Of a DNA stretch of 64,000 nt, positions 1-11,300 are shown one piece after another (position 1 is the first letter of the stretch; every line of letters starts with the position of its first letter). The position numbers and the translations under genes are program-made. The DNA lies in NCBI GenBank assembly GCA_003956705.1, contig QZCP01000100.1, forward strand, positions 1 to 64,000. Reading direction: 5' to 3'. The notes below the pieces were generated by a model that saw only the letters and a list, made by a program, of their open reading frames with translations, was not told the DNA's origin and did no database searches. This DNA comes from Brevipalpus yothersi. Lineage: Eukaryota > Arthropoda > Arachnida > Trombidiformes > Tenuipalpidae.

Positions 1-74
<74 letters not shown>
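1..74. repeat. (TC)n microsatellite
   Basis: An almost pure TC dinucleotide run opens the window, so the left edge lies inside a longer repeat. No gene is attached to it. Confidence 0.95.
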
Positions 75-78
<4 letters not shown>

Positions 79-143
79 GCTCTCTCTTCCTATTTTCTCA
101 CTCAGCCTCAACAATTCATGAGCCATCAGTGAGTAGTATTCAC

Positions 144-148
<5 letters not shown>

Positions 149-184
<36 letters not shown>
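149..184. repeat. (GA)n microsatellite
   Basis: A pure GA run about 75 bp after the TC run that opens the window. The two are complementary in composition and could pair as a long hairpin. Confidence 0.93.
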
Positions 185-186
<2 letters not shown>

Positions 187-189
<3 letters not shown>

Positions 190-3100
190 CTCACCGTGTA
201 TTCCTCATGTCCGCCCTTTTGCGCCGCTGGCAAGTGTGATTTGACAACAAGAAGAGGAATAAGAAGGAACCAACGAGTAAGGCTAGATGGTCTCTCTCTC
301 TTTCTTTCTCTCTCTCTTTCTTTCTCTCTCTCTCTCAGTATCGTCCAGCCAGTATTTCACATGGAACAGAGATATATTCAGCCACACCAATATCGATCTT
401 TCAGAATACATCGTCACTCTCTCTGATGCTCGTGAGTCGATCGTAGCATGTCACTCCTTCATCCCTCTCTCTCTCCTCTCTCTTCCATCCTCTACTCTAT
501 TTCTCATCTTTCTCCTTCTCTCTCTCTCTCTGCTCCCTCTACTCTCTCTATCTCTCTCTCTCCTTACTCTTTCTCTCTCTCTCTTCCATCTACTCTCTCT
601 TCTCTCTCTTTCCTCTCTCACTCACTACCTTCGTCTCCTCGCTTTAATCTGATTCTCTTTGCTTTCGCCCTCACACAACATTTTGCTTCAGTGTCTGTCA
701 GTCGACCAGAGAGTTTGGATGATGGAAAAAAGAGAGAGATACAGAATTCAGAGAATTGAGAGAGAGAATAACCAGCCAAGTTGCCTTGTTTCATTCTGTG
801 CTCGGATAGTCATGATGATCACCTTTCTCGCTCTCTCTCTCATCGGAATTTTCTTCCTCTTCTTTTTATTTTATCCCAGCAAGTGAATTGAATTTTGTTC
901 TCCAATACAGTTTGATGCTTCCGAGTATAATAATACATTGGATAAGAACCAGTGTCTTTATCAACTTTATTTCACCATCATTTTTCATATTCCACATAGA
1001 TATATATACACTTTGGGTACTTGTGGATGTATTCCGGATTACTCCATGGATTCGGAGTTTCTTTCTCTTTCTCTCTCTCTCTCACTTATCGCCTCATAAA
1101 TTGTCTAATATCCTGGTTGTGTGTATATATGTGTGTATATATCTTTCTCTCGTGTTCAATGAATCGATTACAACAACAACAGCAACAGCAACTTCTCTCT
1201 CTCTTCAACTTCCTCCATCTCAATTGGCACATCTTGAAAAATATGTTTTTTTGGCTGTTGTTGTTCCTTTTTTCCAGTGGAAAAAGTTTTTCGTTTTCAG
1301 ATGATGCTGAAATATCTATTCTTTCCATTTCTCTCACTCCTTTACGTGGTGGAACATCTTCATCCTGCTCTTCGAAAAACATCCCGATTTCCTTCATCCC
1401 GAGAGAGGAGAGAGATTTTTTTTTTCGCCAAAAAGCAAACCCAACGCGAAGACCTCTTCCGATGAGGATATTCACTTCAACCTTTTCCTCTCTCTCATCA
1501 TAAGAGAAAAGATGATGATATGTTCATCCGCTTCATCGAAACGTCTTGAGGGAAGAAAGAGAGAAAAAAAAGATGGAGATAGAATATGTCTTCATTTGTG
1601 CCTTCTTATTGACGTCCATATCTTCTATCTCCTTTCATGCCAAACCGGCCCGGAACTTTGTCTCAGCCTTAGTTGATAATTAGATGAGCAAAGTTTCAGG
1701 TGTGTTGGACATGGAATATACTCAATCAAAAGAATATTGAATGATGGAAAATTTTGCCTTCTCTCTCTCTTCCTCTTCTTTCTACTTCTCTCTTTGGATA
1801 GATCGTTTTCCGAAAAAATACATCATCATTTCTATCCTGATGTTCACCAATGGATAGTGAGAATTCCTCTTCGCCTACTTTTCTCTCTCTCTCTCTCAGG
1901 GGTTTTGTCATCTGTTTGGAATGATGTCTAATATGTCTGTACACAGCCAAGTGTGTCTGTATGTGTAGATATACACCAGAAGGAAGAGTTGAAGAACGAT
2001 GATATTGCTCCACCATTCAGTAACCAGAGTATATGTGAGTATATCTGAGTGTGAGAAAGAGAGAGAGAGAGAGAGAGAGACTTATTCCAAGCTTTTTACT
2101 TGAGTGCTATGAAATGTTCTTTCCGAACGATAGATCCAGCATCCGGAAGAAGAAGCTCAGTTTCAGAATCGGCTCATTTAGCGACCAATTTTCTCAGCTT
2201 TCCATTTCACTTTCTCTCACCAACATCAGTATACACACGGTATACATCCGATTGTGTTAAGTATATACACACTCACCAATAACACCCCTTTCGATAATAC
2301 CAATCCAATGATTGGGACAAGATTTCCACATGCTTGATGATGGAGTGGAAATTTTATTTCAACTGATCTATCGCAACACACCACAATTGCCTAGGAATAA
2401 TTTTGAATCAATTAAGATTTCATCGATAGTGGTGAAGATAAATATGTGAACACCGTTTCTCATTCTGTATGCCTACTCCCGTTTCCGGTGTTGTGAATGG
2501 TTTCATAGATGAGTATTCTGAGAAAGATGATGATAATAATCTACTTTGATGTATGAAACTCTCTCACACTCAGAATCTTGTGTGGCACTTGTTGAGATGA
2601 CTCATTGATCTTTTGAATCTGGAAGAGAGAGATTTTTGAAATAAATTACGATTACATGTGCAAGTTTTGATTTAAATTTTACTAGATTGATTCTAAGCAA
2701 AAATGGTGTCCATCAGAAGGCTGCCTATCATCTTATGATTAGTCATTACACTCAAAATTTCCTAGAAAAAAGCTTTTTTGTCATGGTTTGTGTGTGGGTT
2801 GAAACAAGTCCTTGGGTTTTTCGTTTATTTTCAGTGGGTGTTGATGAGTAACAAATCTCATCATTTGATCTGGAAACATAAAATTCTCATTGCCATTGAT
2901 ATTCAAGTCATCATGCTCAAATTTAAATTGCCTTCTCAGAGAACGTCCCATAACAGAGAAAAAGTTTGGGTCCCATAGATTCTGGAGCATTTCGATTGGA
3001 AAAAAATCACTCAAAAGGCTGTAAGACATTAGATTGAAGAAGAAAAATCTTTCACGATTATAATATTTTGAACTCTAATTTTGCTTTCTTCTTTCTCCTC

Positions 3101-3745
3101 TCTCTCTCTCTCTTTCTTAGAGGCTTCTCTAACACATCGAACTGGGATGGGTTTGAAAAGGTTTCAAGCAGAAATGTGAAATACGATTCGAAAAGTTCTA
3201 GTCTAGTTCGTCGAATTTGTCATGTAGAACTTATGCTGCCCTCTACTATCTCATAGGAAAAATTTTTCTCTCTCTTCCTCTTTCTTTTTCATCTTCCTTC
3301 AATTGCTCCAAGGTAGGAATTGTTCTCTGATGATCAGAATTCTAAGCATATCGGAAACAAGAGCTCATCAGAATGATATAGATGATAAAAGATCCCCATT
3401 CATGTATTCATTTGAAAATCTTCAAGACATTGTAATTATTATCGTAAATCAGACTTTCAGTTGGGATTTTTCCATACCTCAAGCCCAGATGATATTCATA
3501 TTTCTGAAACATTAGAACTCTTTCATCTCCAGCTCTGGAATAACTAGAATCGGCATCGTCGTGCTATCGCTGTGCCAGGATTGAGAAATATTTTTATAAT
3601 CTAGCTTGAACCTTAGAATCATGAATACTCTAATAAGAAAAGCTCGATTCTATTCAACCAAGTCCTTCGACTGAAGTCCAACCAGGAATATCAGTGATAG
3701 ATGTCATTGCTGAAATTTCAGTGACTGAATTGAGAGCAGCACAAG
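187..3745. other. Pyrimidine-rich low-complexity stretch, no supported gene
   Basis: The plus strand is strongly TC-biased from about 287 to 660 and again near 1070-1200 and 1760-1900. Open frames here are Ser/Leu/Phe or Glu/Arg strings generated by the repeats. A short CAA/CAG run lies at about 1170-1192 and a GA run at about 2055-2080. From 2300 to 3745 I see ordinary AT-rich sequence with no recognisable protein. Confidence 0.7.
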
Positions 3746-3752
3746 AATGTCC

Positions 3753-4214
3753 TTATAAATGTGAAGCTTCCGATGTGATCATTTCGAACATTGCTTCCTG
3801 TAATTGACGCTGTCCGGGGGTCAATTTACGCAGTAAGCCAAGTTTACGAACTTGTGGTAATTCACACCACAAAAGAAGTGGTCCTAATTGAAGTATACCC
3901 ATACTCAATTGTGTGGTTGCTTGTTGGGACACTGTTTTATTTTGACCATTTTCTGTATCACTTTTTATGAACTCGACCACTTTCAGATGAAGATCACTTT
4001 AAATACCAAGCGTAATCAGAAGTGATCTGGACCCGGTGAATTCATTGGTCACCTTCTGGTTATTGTAGTTGTTATTTGCTGAATAGATGTGATCTGATGC
4101 TGAACTTTGGTAGGTAGATTCTTTCATCAAATCTATAGGCTGTGGTTGATTAATTGTAATGTCCTTATGTTGAGACAGGGCCTCTGATCTTTCTCGCTGA
4201 ACCAGATGATTCAC
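3753..4214 (-). pseudogene. Ephexin-type RhoGEF fragment (start of DH domain), broken
   Basis: One minus-strand frame is interrupted by a TAA near 4001. Its downstream part contains the stretch LLLWCELPQVRKLGLL followed by LQEAMFEMITSEASHL. This resembles the linker and first helix of the DH domain in ephexin-family Rho guanine-nucleotide exchange factors, where a Q-E-A-M-F-E-x-x-T-S-E-A-S-Y-L pattern is typical. The frame ends in TAA directly after SEASHL, so the rest of the catalytic DH domain and the PH domain are absent. I see no GT splice donor at that point, which favours a dead fragment over a functional exon. The upstream 71 residues (Ser/Asn/Gln-rich) could be the disordered N-terminal part of the same protein. 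Identification is from memory of the family pattern, without a search. Confidence 0.5.
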
Positions 4215-4740
4215 TCATCATCAATGTGTATATTGCTGTCAATTTGAAAAATTATTCTCAAGCAACCGAAGATGTCCAAAAAGGTCTTACAGACGATGAT
4301 TATGATATGTATTATGAAATATGGCAACATTATGATCAAGATGGTACTCAATTCATATCATGTTCTGTATTAAGTGATTTTCTTATTGTGTCGAAATATT
4401 GAATATTCTAACGAGAAAATTTTTCGTTCAAAAGGGTAAAGCAATAGAAGATACCCCGGAATTGGAAGAAGTTCTACGTCTTAAAGGTCGCTTTGAACAT
4501 ATCAATGGTGCCTTTAAGCGCCAGAGAGAAGAATATTCTGCACGGCTGATACATCATTTATGGAGACCATATAAAGCATCAAAATCCAATCCAGAGAGTG
4601 ATCATAATCGTAAATTTTCCATCACCTCAAAATGCTCATCAGGTAAACAGTCTAGAGATTTTGATCTGGACAGAGATGGACACAAAATCAAAGTTCCTAC
4701 AAGATCTTCAAGTATTGTTAGCCGATTGACTGATACATGA
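4214..4740 (+). pseudogene. para: Voltage-gated sodium channel (para-type) C-terminus, internally deleted
   Basis: Two abutting frames read as the cytoplasmic tail of a para-family sodium channel. Frame 1 (4214-4399) contains NYSQATEDVQKGLTDDDYD and YYEIWQHYD, matching the end of segment IVS6 and the EF-hand-like region. It then hits TGA at 4400. Frame 2 (from 4402) resumes with FFVQKGKAIEDTPE, then the IQ-like QREEYSARLIHHLWRPYK, and ends in DGHKIKVPTRSSSIVSRLTDT-stop, like the conserved end of arthropod Para. Roughly 36-40 residues that normally lie between the two parts are missing and the frame shifts there. The channel proper (four transmembrane repeats) is not in the window. Most likely a decayed or retroposed partial copy; an assembly error at the edge of a real gene is the alternative. 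Confidence 0.72.
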
Positions 4741-7700
4741 TCGATCCGACTGAGTGATCATTCATTTTTGAACAAGTTCTACCGTATTCATTGAACGAGT
4801 CGAATTATCTCACATCCTACTCAACTGGACAACAGGAATTATTGGCTCAAAGATTCCAAGTTCCTGTACTTCTACCGATGAATACTCTGCTATTACAATG
4901 GTTCCTATTGGATGGTATCATAGAAAGCTCATCTCAAGTTCCTAGAAATGAAATTGTGCATCAATAATTGTTGAAGAGCACCTCAGTCATCGTGTGCTCA
5001 TCGGAGACGTTGATGGATGAAAATGACTTAGATTTTAACTATCTATTTTTTGAGATCGATTCATGATTGAATCAAACAATATTACTTGTCCTCAATCGTT
5101 GTTACATGATAGTGGAATGAAAGATTGGTGATGAGAAAAATGTAAATGTTCATGTTAATCTTATCATATTCATCTTGCAATTCAGCCACAAATCAAGAGA
5201 GCAAATCATGAACTGAAATGGTTTCTTTTCTTTGTGTAAATATAAATGATGTTAAACTGTGAAAAGATTTTCTGCTTCTTATGGACAAAATGCCCTCAAT
5301 CGTTCTCATTAAAGGTTTCCACGATTGTACGTGTGATTGTAAGCACACATATCTTCATCCTCAATGAAGCCAAAAATTAATTTTGCAAACTTCTCACAGT
5401 TTTCAAAAGCTCGATTTCTTAAACATATGTGTGTATATTAATTTGAATCAAAAATTGAATAGTTTTTCTCGTACTCATAAAAAGAATCTGCACACCATTT
5501 GAATCAGGTATTATCACTCTAATCATACATGACGATGGCTTGACGAATGCAAACCTTGTGTGTTGGTGAACTGATATCTCTTGGTTGACCGTGTTGAATT
5601 AAATTGTGGCCATAGTAGGGTGGCTAGTTGGATCATATCTGGTGATGGTGGATGGTGATATATCGAATAGAAGACTATCGGTTGATGGAAACTTATGGGA
5701 ATATCATACATCAAGCCCAACCAATTGAACTTGGTTATCAGATGAACAATTGACCGGTTATGATGGAGCTGATATTGAATATAGTTGATAGCTGCTCTAA
5801 CTGTTCGTTGTGGTTTGGGATGTTATGATGATGGTAATGGATGATGAACTTTTCAAATCGGTGTGAAATCAACGACCGGTGGAAATGATCCTGATCCACG
5901 AGCAATTGACGTTTGCTCCTCTGTACCATTCATCACACAGGTAAAGTTTGTGGAAGAAGCGAATACAAAGTTACAATTTATAAATCACAAATACGAGGCT
6001 GAATATGATAATAATGATGGTGATTCCGATTTGAATTGCATCAATTTTTTTGAATAATGATAGTAGATGAAAAAATTTCAAACAATTAAAATGAATATGT
6101 ATTCAAGATGATGGGCTTGATGATTAGCAGGTCAAAAAAGAACAATTGTATTCCCTTTCGTGGTATGTATATCAAATATTTATCCAAAATTGTCTTCTTT
6201 TAAATGATAATGAGAAGAAGAATGAAGAAAAAAATTTTATCCAAATTTCAAAAAAATCTTAATTGCTGATCTTCCAAAAGTTTAATGTGAATCAATTGAT
6301 AATCAATCGAATGAATTCGATTGTTTCTCTCATGCTCTATCGACTGGTCAGTTGTTAGGTCAGTATGAGTATTGCTTTCGAGAGTAGTTACGAATGTAAC
6401 CAAAAATCTGATTCACCCAAAAGATTGTCGGAGAAAAGAAGTGATACCAACAATGTCATGAAAAGGGGATTGATTGAGCTCACTTAATGAGCACTTATTT
6501 GCATTACTCAATCATGAAACTCTGTCTTTCTCGATTGTGGATGATTTCTCCCTGGTTGAAATTATTCTTGGCCTGTCAGCTTATCTTCTGAATGAAAATG
6601 CAGTCTCCTATTCAATCTTGCGTGAGGTGGAAAGCTCTATGTTCTTAGTGGAGTTTTTTGAGGAAAATTTTATCCAGATTCAAACGAACGAGCTAAAAAA
6701 TTCGGCCTAATTCTAAGCTTTTCCGAAGAAAGAAGATAGTGTTTTCAAAATATAGTTGACATTTTCCCTATAATCCAAAGCTGAGTTTATCATGAATCTA
6801 TGAATCTATTGCCCAGAGGGTGGAGTAAGGTTACCTTACTCTCTGATATTGTCACTGTACTGTCTAACTAACATCTGGAGAGAGAGGGAGAGAGAGAGAT
6901 GTGGAATCTCTTACTCTTCAATATTCGATAGGTTGAGAACTTTCAACACTCACTTAGGCCCAAGTTCCTTTTCAACCATCACTCGGCATTCAACAACTAC
7001 TTGACACTTCTCGAATCATCGCAAGGCCAACTCATCCCACGCTCAACAAATATGCTGACACTGCTGGGTGTCCAGAAGTTCTAAAAAACCAGAAATTCGA
7101 TCGATGATTACTGGTTGCTGTAGAGGATTCATATTCGAGTTGGAGGATAGGTAATTCATGTGTATCAATCTAGAGGGATACAGTCAATCCATTTCTAAGA
7201 GACCAAAATTTCAGAATGAGTATGACGTTTTTCGGAATGAATGAAACTGGTGCTGAGAGGGGAGAGAGATAGAGTTGGGCACAACTCGCCTGAGGGGTAT
7301 CTGGGTACGGGTATTCGGGTATTCAGGGACTACCAAGGTACCTGGAGGTGGAGCTCAATACTGAAAAATACCCGAAAAATATCTGAAACTGAAATTTGTT
7401 GGGAAGCGGTTTCTAAATCATCAAAATGCAAACTATTGAGGAATAGCAACTTATCAAGGGCTTCTGGTTTCATACTAGAGCATTTCTAACTCATAATATT
7501 TCCGAGAGGTATTGAGAAAAGACGCTCACTTGTGACTGAAGTCGCTGGGATACATAGGAGCAATCTGAGAAAATTCCAGATGAGGAGGCTAGATTCCCAT
7601 CGAAATATTCATCGGATTATCTTTTCGATCTTTCGGCGCAGATTTTGGACAAAATTTGAGCTCTCAGCTCAGTTTAGACTTGAAAACCTTCCCTATTCTC

Positions 7701-8052
7701 GCTTGACTTGGAATCTGATCAAAGAACGCCCAGATATTATCTGGATTTTGTTCAACATGGCTTTTAGCTGGTGTGGAAAAGGTGGAGTTGAAGGTGAGAG
7801 TTAATTAATCGAAACCTTCTACCGTTCAGGTTAACCATGTTCTTTGGTAGAAAACAAGCCGGTGAATTGAGAGAATAGGAGCGTTTCCACAAGTACACAC
7901 ATGACCCAGATTTGAACCTTACATCAATTGAGAATATTAGAAGGAGATGTCCCATTTCTGCCCATGATTTGATGAAAATTCATACATGGACAGATCTCAA
8001 TAAGTTATGACTAAGTCTGCTATCGAAAAATTTTTAGGGTTTTTTTTCTGGA
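4741..8052. other. No supported gene; possible gene debris
   Basis: Short frames occur on both strands, for example 5863-6057 (+) and 5523-5929 (-). None has a recognisable domain. The stretch 5500-6050 has a non-repetitive, coding-like texture on the minus strand that switches frame, so it may be further decayed host sequence beside the para and RhoGEF pieces. Around 7275-7380 there is a cluster of GGGTAT/TCGGGTA motifs that looks like part of a dispersed repeat. Confidence 0.45.
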
Positions 8053-8558
8053 AGATGAGGCCGTTCCAAAGTGCTAATTTCGCCTAGCACCTCGAAACCT
8101 CATGCCACTAACCTGAAACCTAGCTCATTTGAAAGCTTGTTGTAAGTTGTTTAAGAATATATCTTTTTCCTATCTCTCAGAGAGGTTAAACATATTTTTT
8201 CCCCAGATAATCAATTTTTTCGTTAGCACCAAAATAGCCATTTCGCTCATATCTCATGAACTACACAAGATTTTGCCAAAATCCTTGCACTAATAGAAAG
8301 GACAAGTCAGTATACATAAGATCAGATGACTCATGACAATATTCAAACTCAAATAAAAAATTGAAAGGAAATCATCTCAATTCCTAGCTTGTCAATGGTA
8401 AACTAGTGGTCATTATTCTCCATTGAATTTCATGACACTAACCTGAATCGATTCCATTCTGATGATATATATTCTGGACATCATGAGAGGTTTAGAAAAA
8501 GTACTCTTCCTGAGGTCGAACCTTATCAAAATCGGTCATGTTGTGTTAGAAGGTTTTT
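8053..8558 (+). repeat. Left terminal inverted repeat of the 8-10 kb transposon
   Basis: This is the left arm of the long inverted repeat and pairs with 9893-10399. The inner end is where the complementarity stops, just after the TTGTGTTAGAAGG segment near 8541-8553. Confidence 0.88.
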
Positions 8559-8634
8559 CTTACTGGAATTCATTCTCAATTGACAAGTTGAATATTCAAT
8601 CACAGGGATCAGCGATCTGCCCCACTCTCATCGT

Positions 8635-9545
8635 TTAATTGTGTTGATGCTCTTCTAAAACAGTAAATAGAGTGACTGCTGGAGTTCCACCCAAAAAACC
8701 TGAGCCTGAAACATGGAGAGTGGCAATGACATGGCCACAGTGATTTGCCGTTCGGAGTCCACTCAGACATTCGCAGCAGAATGCAACGAGGCGTTCTAAT
8801 GCAGTGGCTTTTGTATCTATCACAATGAAAAGCTGGTAGATGTGTTTGCTTTTATGTCTCGATGGCATTCTCATTCTCATTCGAATGAATTTAGGCATGC
8901 TAGCCTGTATTCATTTCCGTTCAAGTAAGTATGAACAGTCTTCATTATATACTTGGAGCTGGAATGATAGATGGGAATCAGTATTCTGAATCAAAATATT
9001 CAGTTGTCTTACCGGTTTCTCAACTTTTCTTGTTGATATTCATTGACTTAAGGGTCTGTATATTTAACCAGAAAGCTTCCTGTAGCGATCAGATAAAGCT
9101 CATCCATTGTGAAAGCAGGTGTGACGAATCTTGCTCTCAGGGGGTCCAAGGGTCGAAAATCGATTCCCTTCTTATTGAGGCCATTTTTGATTATCACTGA
9201 TTGGAGCTTCTGTTCAATCGTTCTCCGTGACTGGATTCTACTTTTGATTTTTTCAGTATGTTTTCTATCAGATATAAAGCGTTCCCCACATGTATTGATG
9301 ATTGCACAGCAGATTTTTAATTCTTCGAGCTTGCTTTTGAGATTGGTATTTTCAACAATGTGATAGAGAGCACGGAATTGTTCTTTCAGCCTATCATTCA
9401 CAGCTTCAACAACCCAGCTAGTCTTGGTTATCAAGCGATTTTTGTTAGCTTCTTGCCTTGTTAACTAGTTTCTTCTAGCAGTTGAAGCTGGAACAAATGC
9501 ATTAAATTCTCCTTTTTGGAAGACTGCGACTACATCACGAAAGCC
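8635..9545 (-). pseudogene. Decayed DDE transposase with SWIM-like zinc finger
   Basis: Reading leftwards on the minus strand, 9545-9500 gives HRGFRDVVAVFQKG. In related transposases the first residue of this motif is the catalytic Asp (DRGFRD), so it appears mutated to His. A TAG follows near 9466. From 9434 to 9048 the frame gives TKTSWVVEAVNDRLKEQFRAL and then LEELKICCAIINTCGERF, typical of the C-terminal part of DDE_Tnp_4-like cores with the catalytic Glu in the VVE motif. A second frame, 8898-8635, contains CCECLSGLRTANHCGH. Its C-x-C...C-x-H spacing fits a SWIM finger, as found C-terminal to such cores in many arthropod elements. Stops and frame changes separate the pieces, and the N-terminal half is missing. 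The exact superfamily cannot be fixed from this. Confidence 0.65.
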
Positions 9546-9892
9546 TCGATGGAAAATTAAAACGTCTAGGGAGATGAAAAAGTATCATGGAGATCTGGAA
9601 TAAACTTGCAGTGAGGTTTTCCTAGGATGAGCTTTCTTGCATCCCTCGAGTGCTCATTTAAATCACTTTTCTGATGGATATTTTGCTCATACATCATGTC
9701 CAAATAATAAGAAAAAATGATGAATTAGTTTCGCTTGTGCTTCTCTATCTCTCTCTCTCTCTCTGTCGTTTGTCCCTTCATTTACTCTCTGATATGTTTC
9801 GATTGAATCTCTCATATGGAATCTGATACAGCAGATCTTAACGATTTATTTCCCATGAGCATATCCCGATTTGAATCCTCAGTAGTAATGAA

Positions 9893-10399
9893 TAAAACCT
9901 TTTTAACACAACATGACCGATTTTGATAAGGTTCGACCTCAGGAAGAGTACTTTTTCTAAACCTCTCATGATGTCCAGAATATATATCATCAGAATGGAA
10001 TCGATTCAGGTTAGTGTCATGAAATTCAATGGAGAATAATGACCACTAGTTTACCATTGACAAGCTAGGAATTGAGATGATTTCCTTTCAATTTTTTATT
10101 TGAGTTTGAATATTGTCATGAGTCATCTGATCTTATGTATACTGACTTGTCCTTTCTATTAGTGCAAGGATTTTGGCAAAATCTTGTGTAGTTCATGAGA
10201 TATGAGCGAAATGGCTATTTTGGTGCTAACGAAAAAATTGATTATCTGGGGAAAAAATATGTTTAACCTCTCTGAGAGATAGGAAAAAGATATATTCTTA
10301 AACAACTTACAACAAGCTTTCAAATGAGCTAGGTTTCAGGTTAGTGGCATGAGGTTTCGAGGTGCTAGGCGAAATTAGCACTTTGGAACGGCCTCATCT
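9893..10399 (-). repeat. Right terminal inverted repeat of the 8-10 kb transposon
   Basis: This is the reverse complement of 8053-8558, with only a small mismatch region at the inner end (AAAACCTTTTTTAAC against AAAAACCTTCTAAC). Confidence 0.88.
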
Positions 10400-10924
10400 C
10401 ATGTAAGGAGTTGTCTGGGAGAATAGTCGTAATGATTACTGTTCCATGTCTGAGGGTGAGGAATCTGAAAATCTACTTTTTTCAGGATTCTCCCCCCTAG
10501 GCAAATCGCCTAGGGAAAGTGGGACACCTCCTTTTGATTGGAAGTGACTCCAAAAATAGTTTGAAGATAGGAGAGAATTTCACAAAATCTATTCAAGATA
10601 TTCTCAGAGGGGAAGAGTCTTGATGAAATCAGCCCAGATCATGGTCCTGCTTGCTTTGTATCTGATCATAAAGGTTCTCAATGTAGAAATAGTGTTTTTT
10701 GATGGAGCTTTGGTTTTGATACCAGCAATTGTTTCGCCAGAAAAGAAAACAAAAAGCGAAGAGATAGACCTCTTGAAGAGCGATTCTTAATCAAATTTTT
10801 CTGGAGAAAAGCCTGAAAAAACCAGCACTGTCTTATATACCTGGAAAAGAGATTAATGCTCGTTTGTTGATGCTCTTGGAGCTGAGATTCATGAGCTGAT
10901 CCAGAATCTCTAGATTCAAAAAAG

Positions 10925-11300
10925 GTGTGGTTCAGTAGCGAAACTTATTCCTATCTCCGAAGATACGCCAACAGACAAGATTATAGGGTCTGAGGAAGCA
11001 AAAATTCACACATGATGATGGAGTGATCGCTTTATCCTGACTTTCTGACTGTGTGATGGCCATCAGGATACAGATTTCATTGGAACCTATTTCTCTTATG
11101 GGAGAGTCAACGGTGAACGTTATCAAGATATGCTGGAAAACCACTTCGCCGTGAAGCTGAGAAGAGAGGACTCAAAAATGTGTTTTGCTTCCAATAAGAT
11201 GGCGTGGCTACTCATTGAACGTCATTTGTCAAGAATTCTATCGAATTGAGGTTTCGGCAAAGATTTATAGGCTCAAATTTCGAGTACGAAAAGGGAAAAG
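10925..11300 (+). pseudogene. Tc1/mariner-type transposase relic
   Basis: The plus strand at 10925 reads VWFSSETYSYLRRYANRQDYRV before a TGA. This resembles the VWF(S/T)DE...GYVNRQNYR block that carries the second catalytic Asp in a common arthropod Tc1/mariner-like group; here the Asp position looks changed to Ser. After frame shifts, IGTYFSYGRVNGERYQDMLE matches the following IIGPYFF...VNGERYRDML block. About 11.20 kb has a faint QQDG-like trace. Several stops and at least one frameshift make it non-functional. No terminal repeats were identified. Confidence 0.6.

Larger units (their letters stand above)
8053..10399 (-). mobile_element. DNA transposon with ~506-bp terminal inverted repeats
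   Basis: The sequence at 8053-8558 reappears as its reverse complement at 9893-10399, apparently almost base for base. The outer ends read AGATGAGGCCGTTCCAAAG inward. The 1.33-kb centre carries a decayed minus-strand transposase with a DDE-type C-terminal region and a SWIM-like zinc finger. Long TIRs plus a DDE transposase make a class II element the simple reading. The near-identity of the arms contrasts with the broken gene, which suggests recent mobilisation in trans or arm homogenisation. I could not define a target-site duplication because the flanks continue the palindrome for only a few bases. Confidence 0.85.

Noticed and set aside
287..759. Overlapping Ser/Leu-rich open frames near the left edge
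   Set aside because: They are produced by TC repeats and have no stop codons for that reason; there is no sign of real coding.
4810..4965. Possible RFX-type DNA-binding fragment (LLQWFLLDG...VPRNEI)
   Set aside because: Only a faint resemblance to the start of an RFX domain over about 20 residues and a stop soon after; not enough to annotate.
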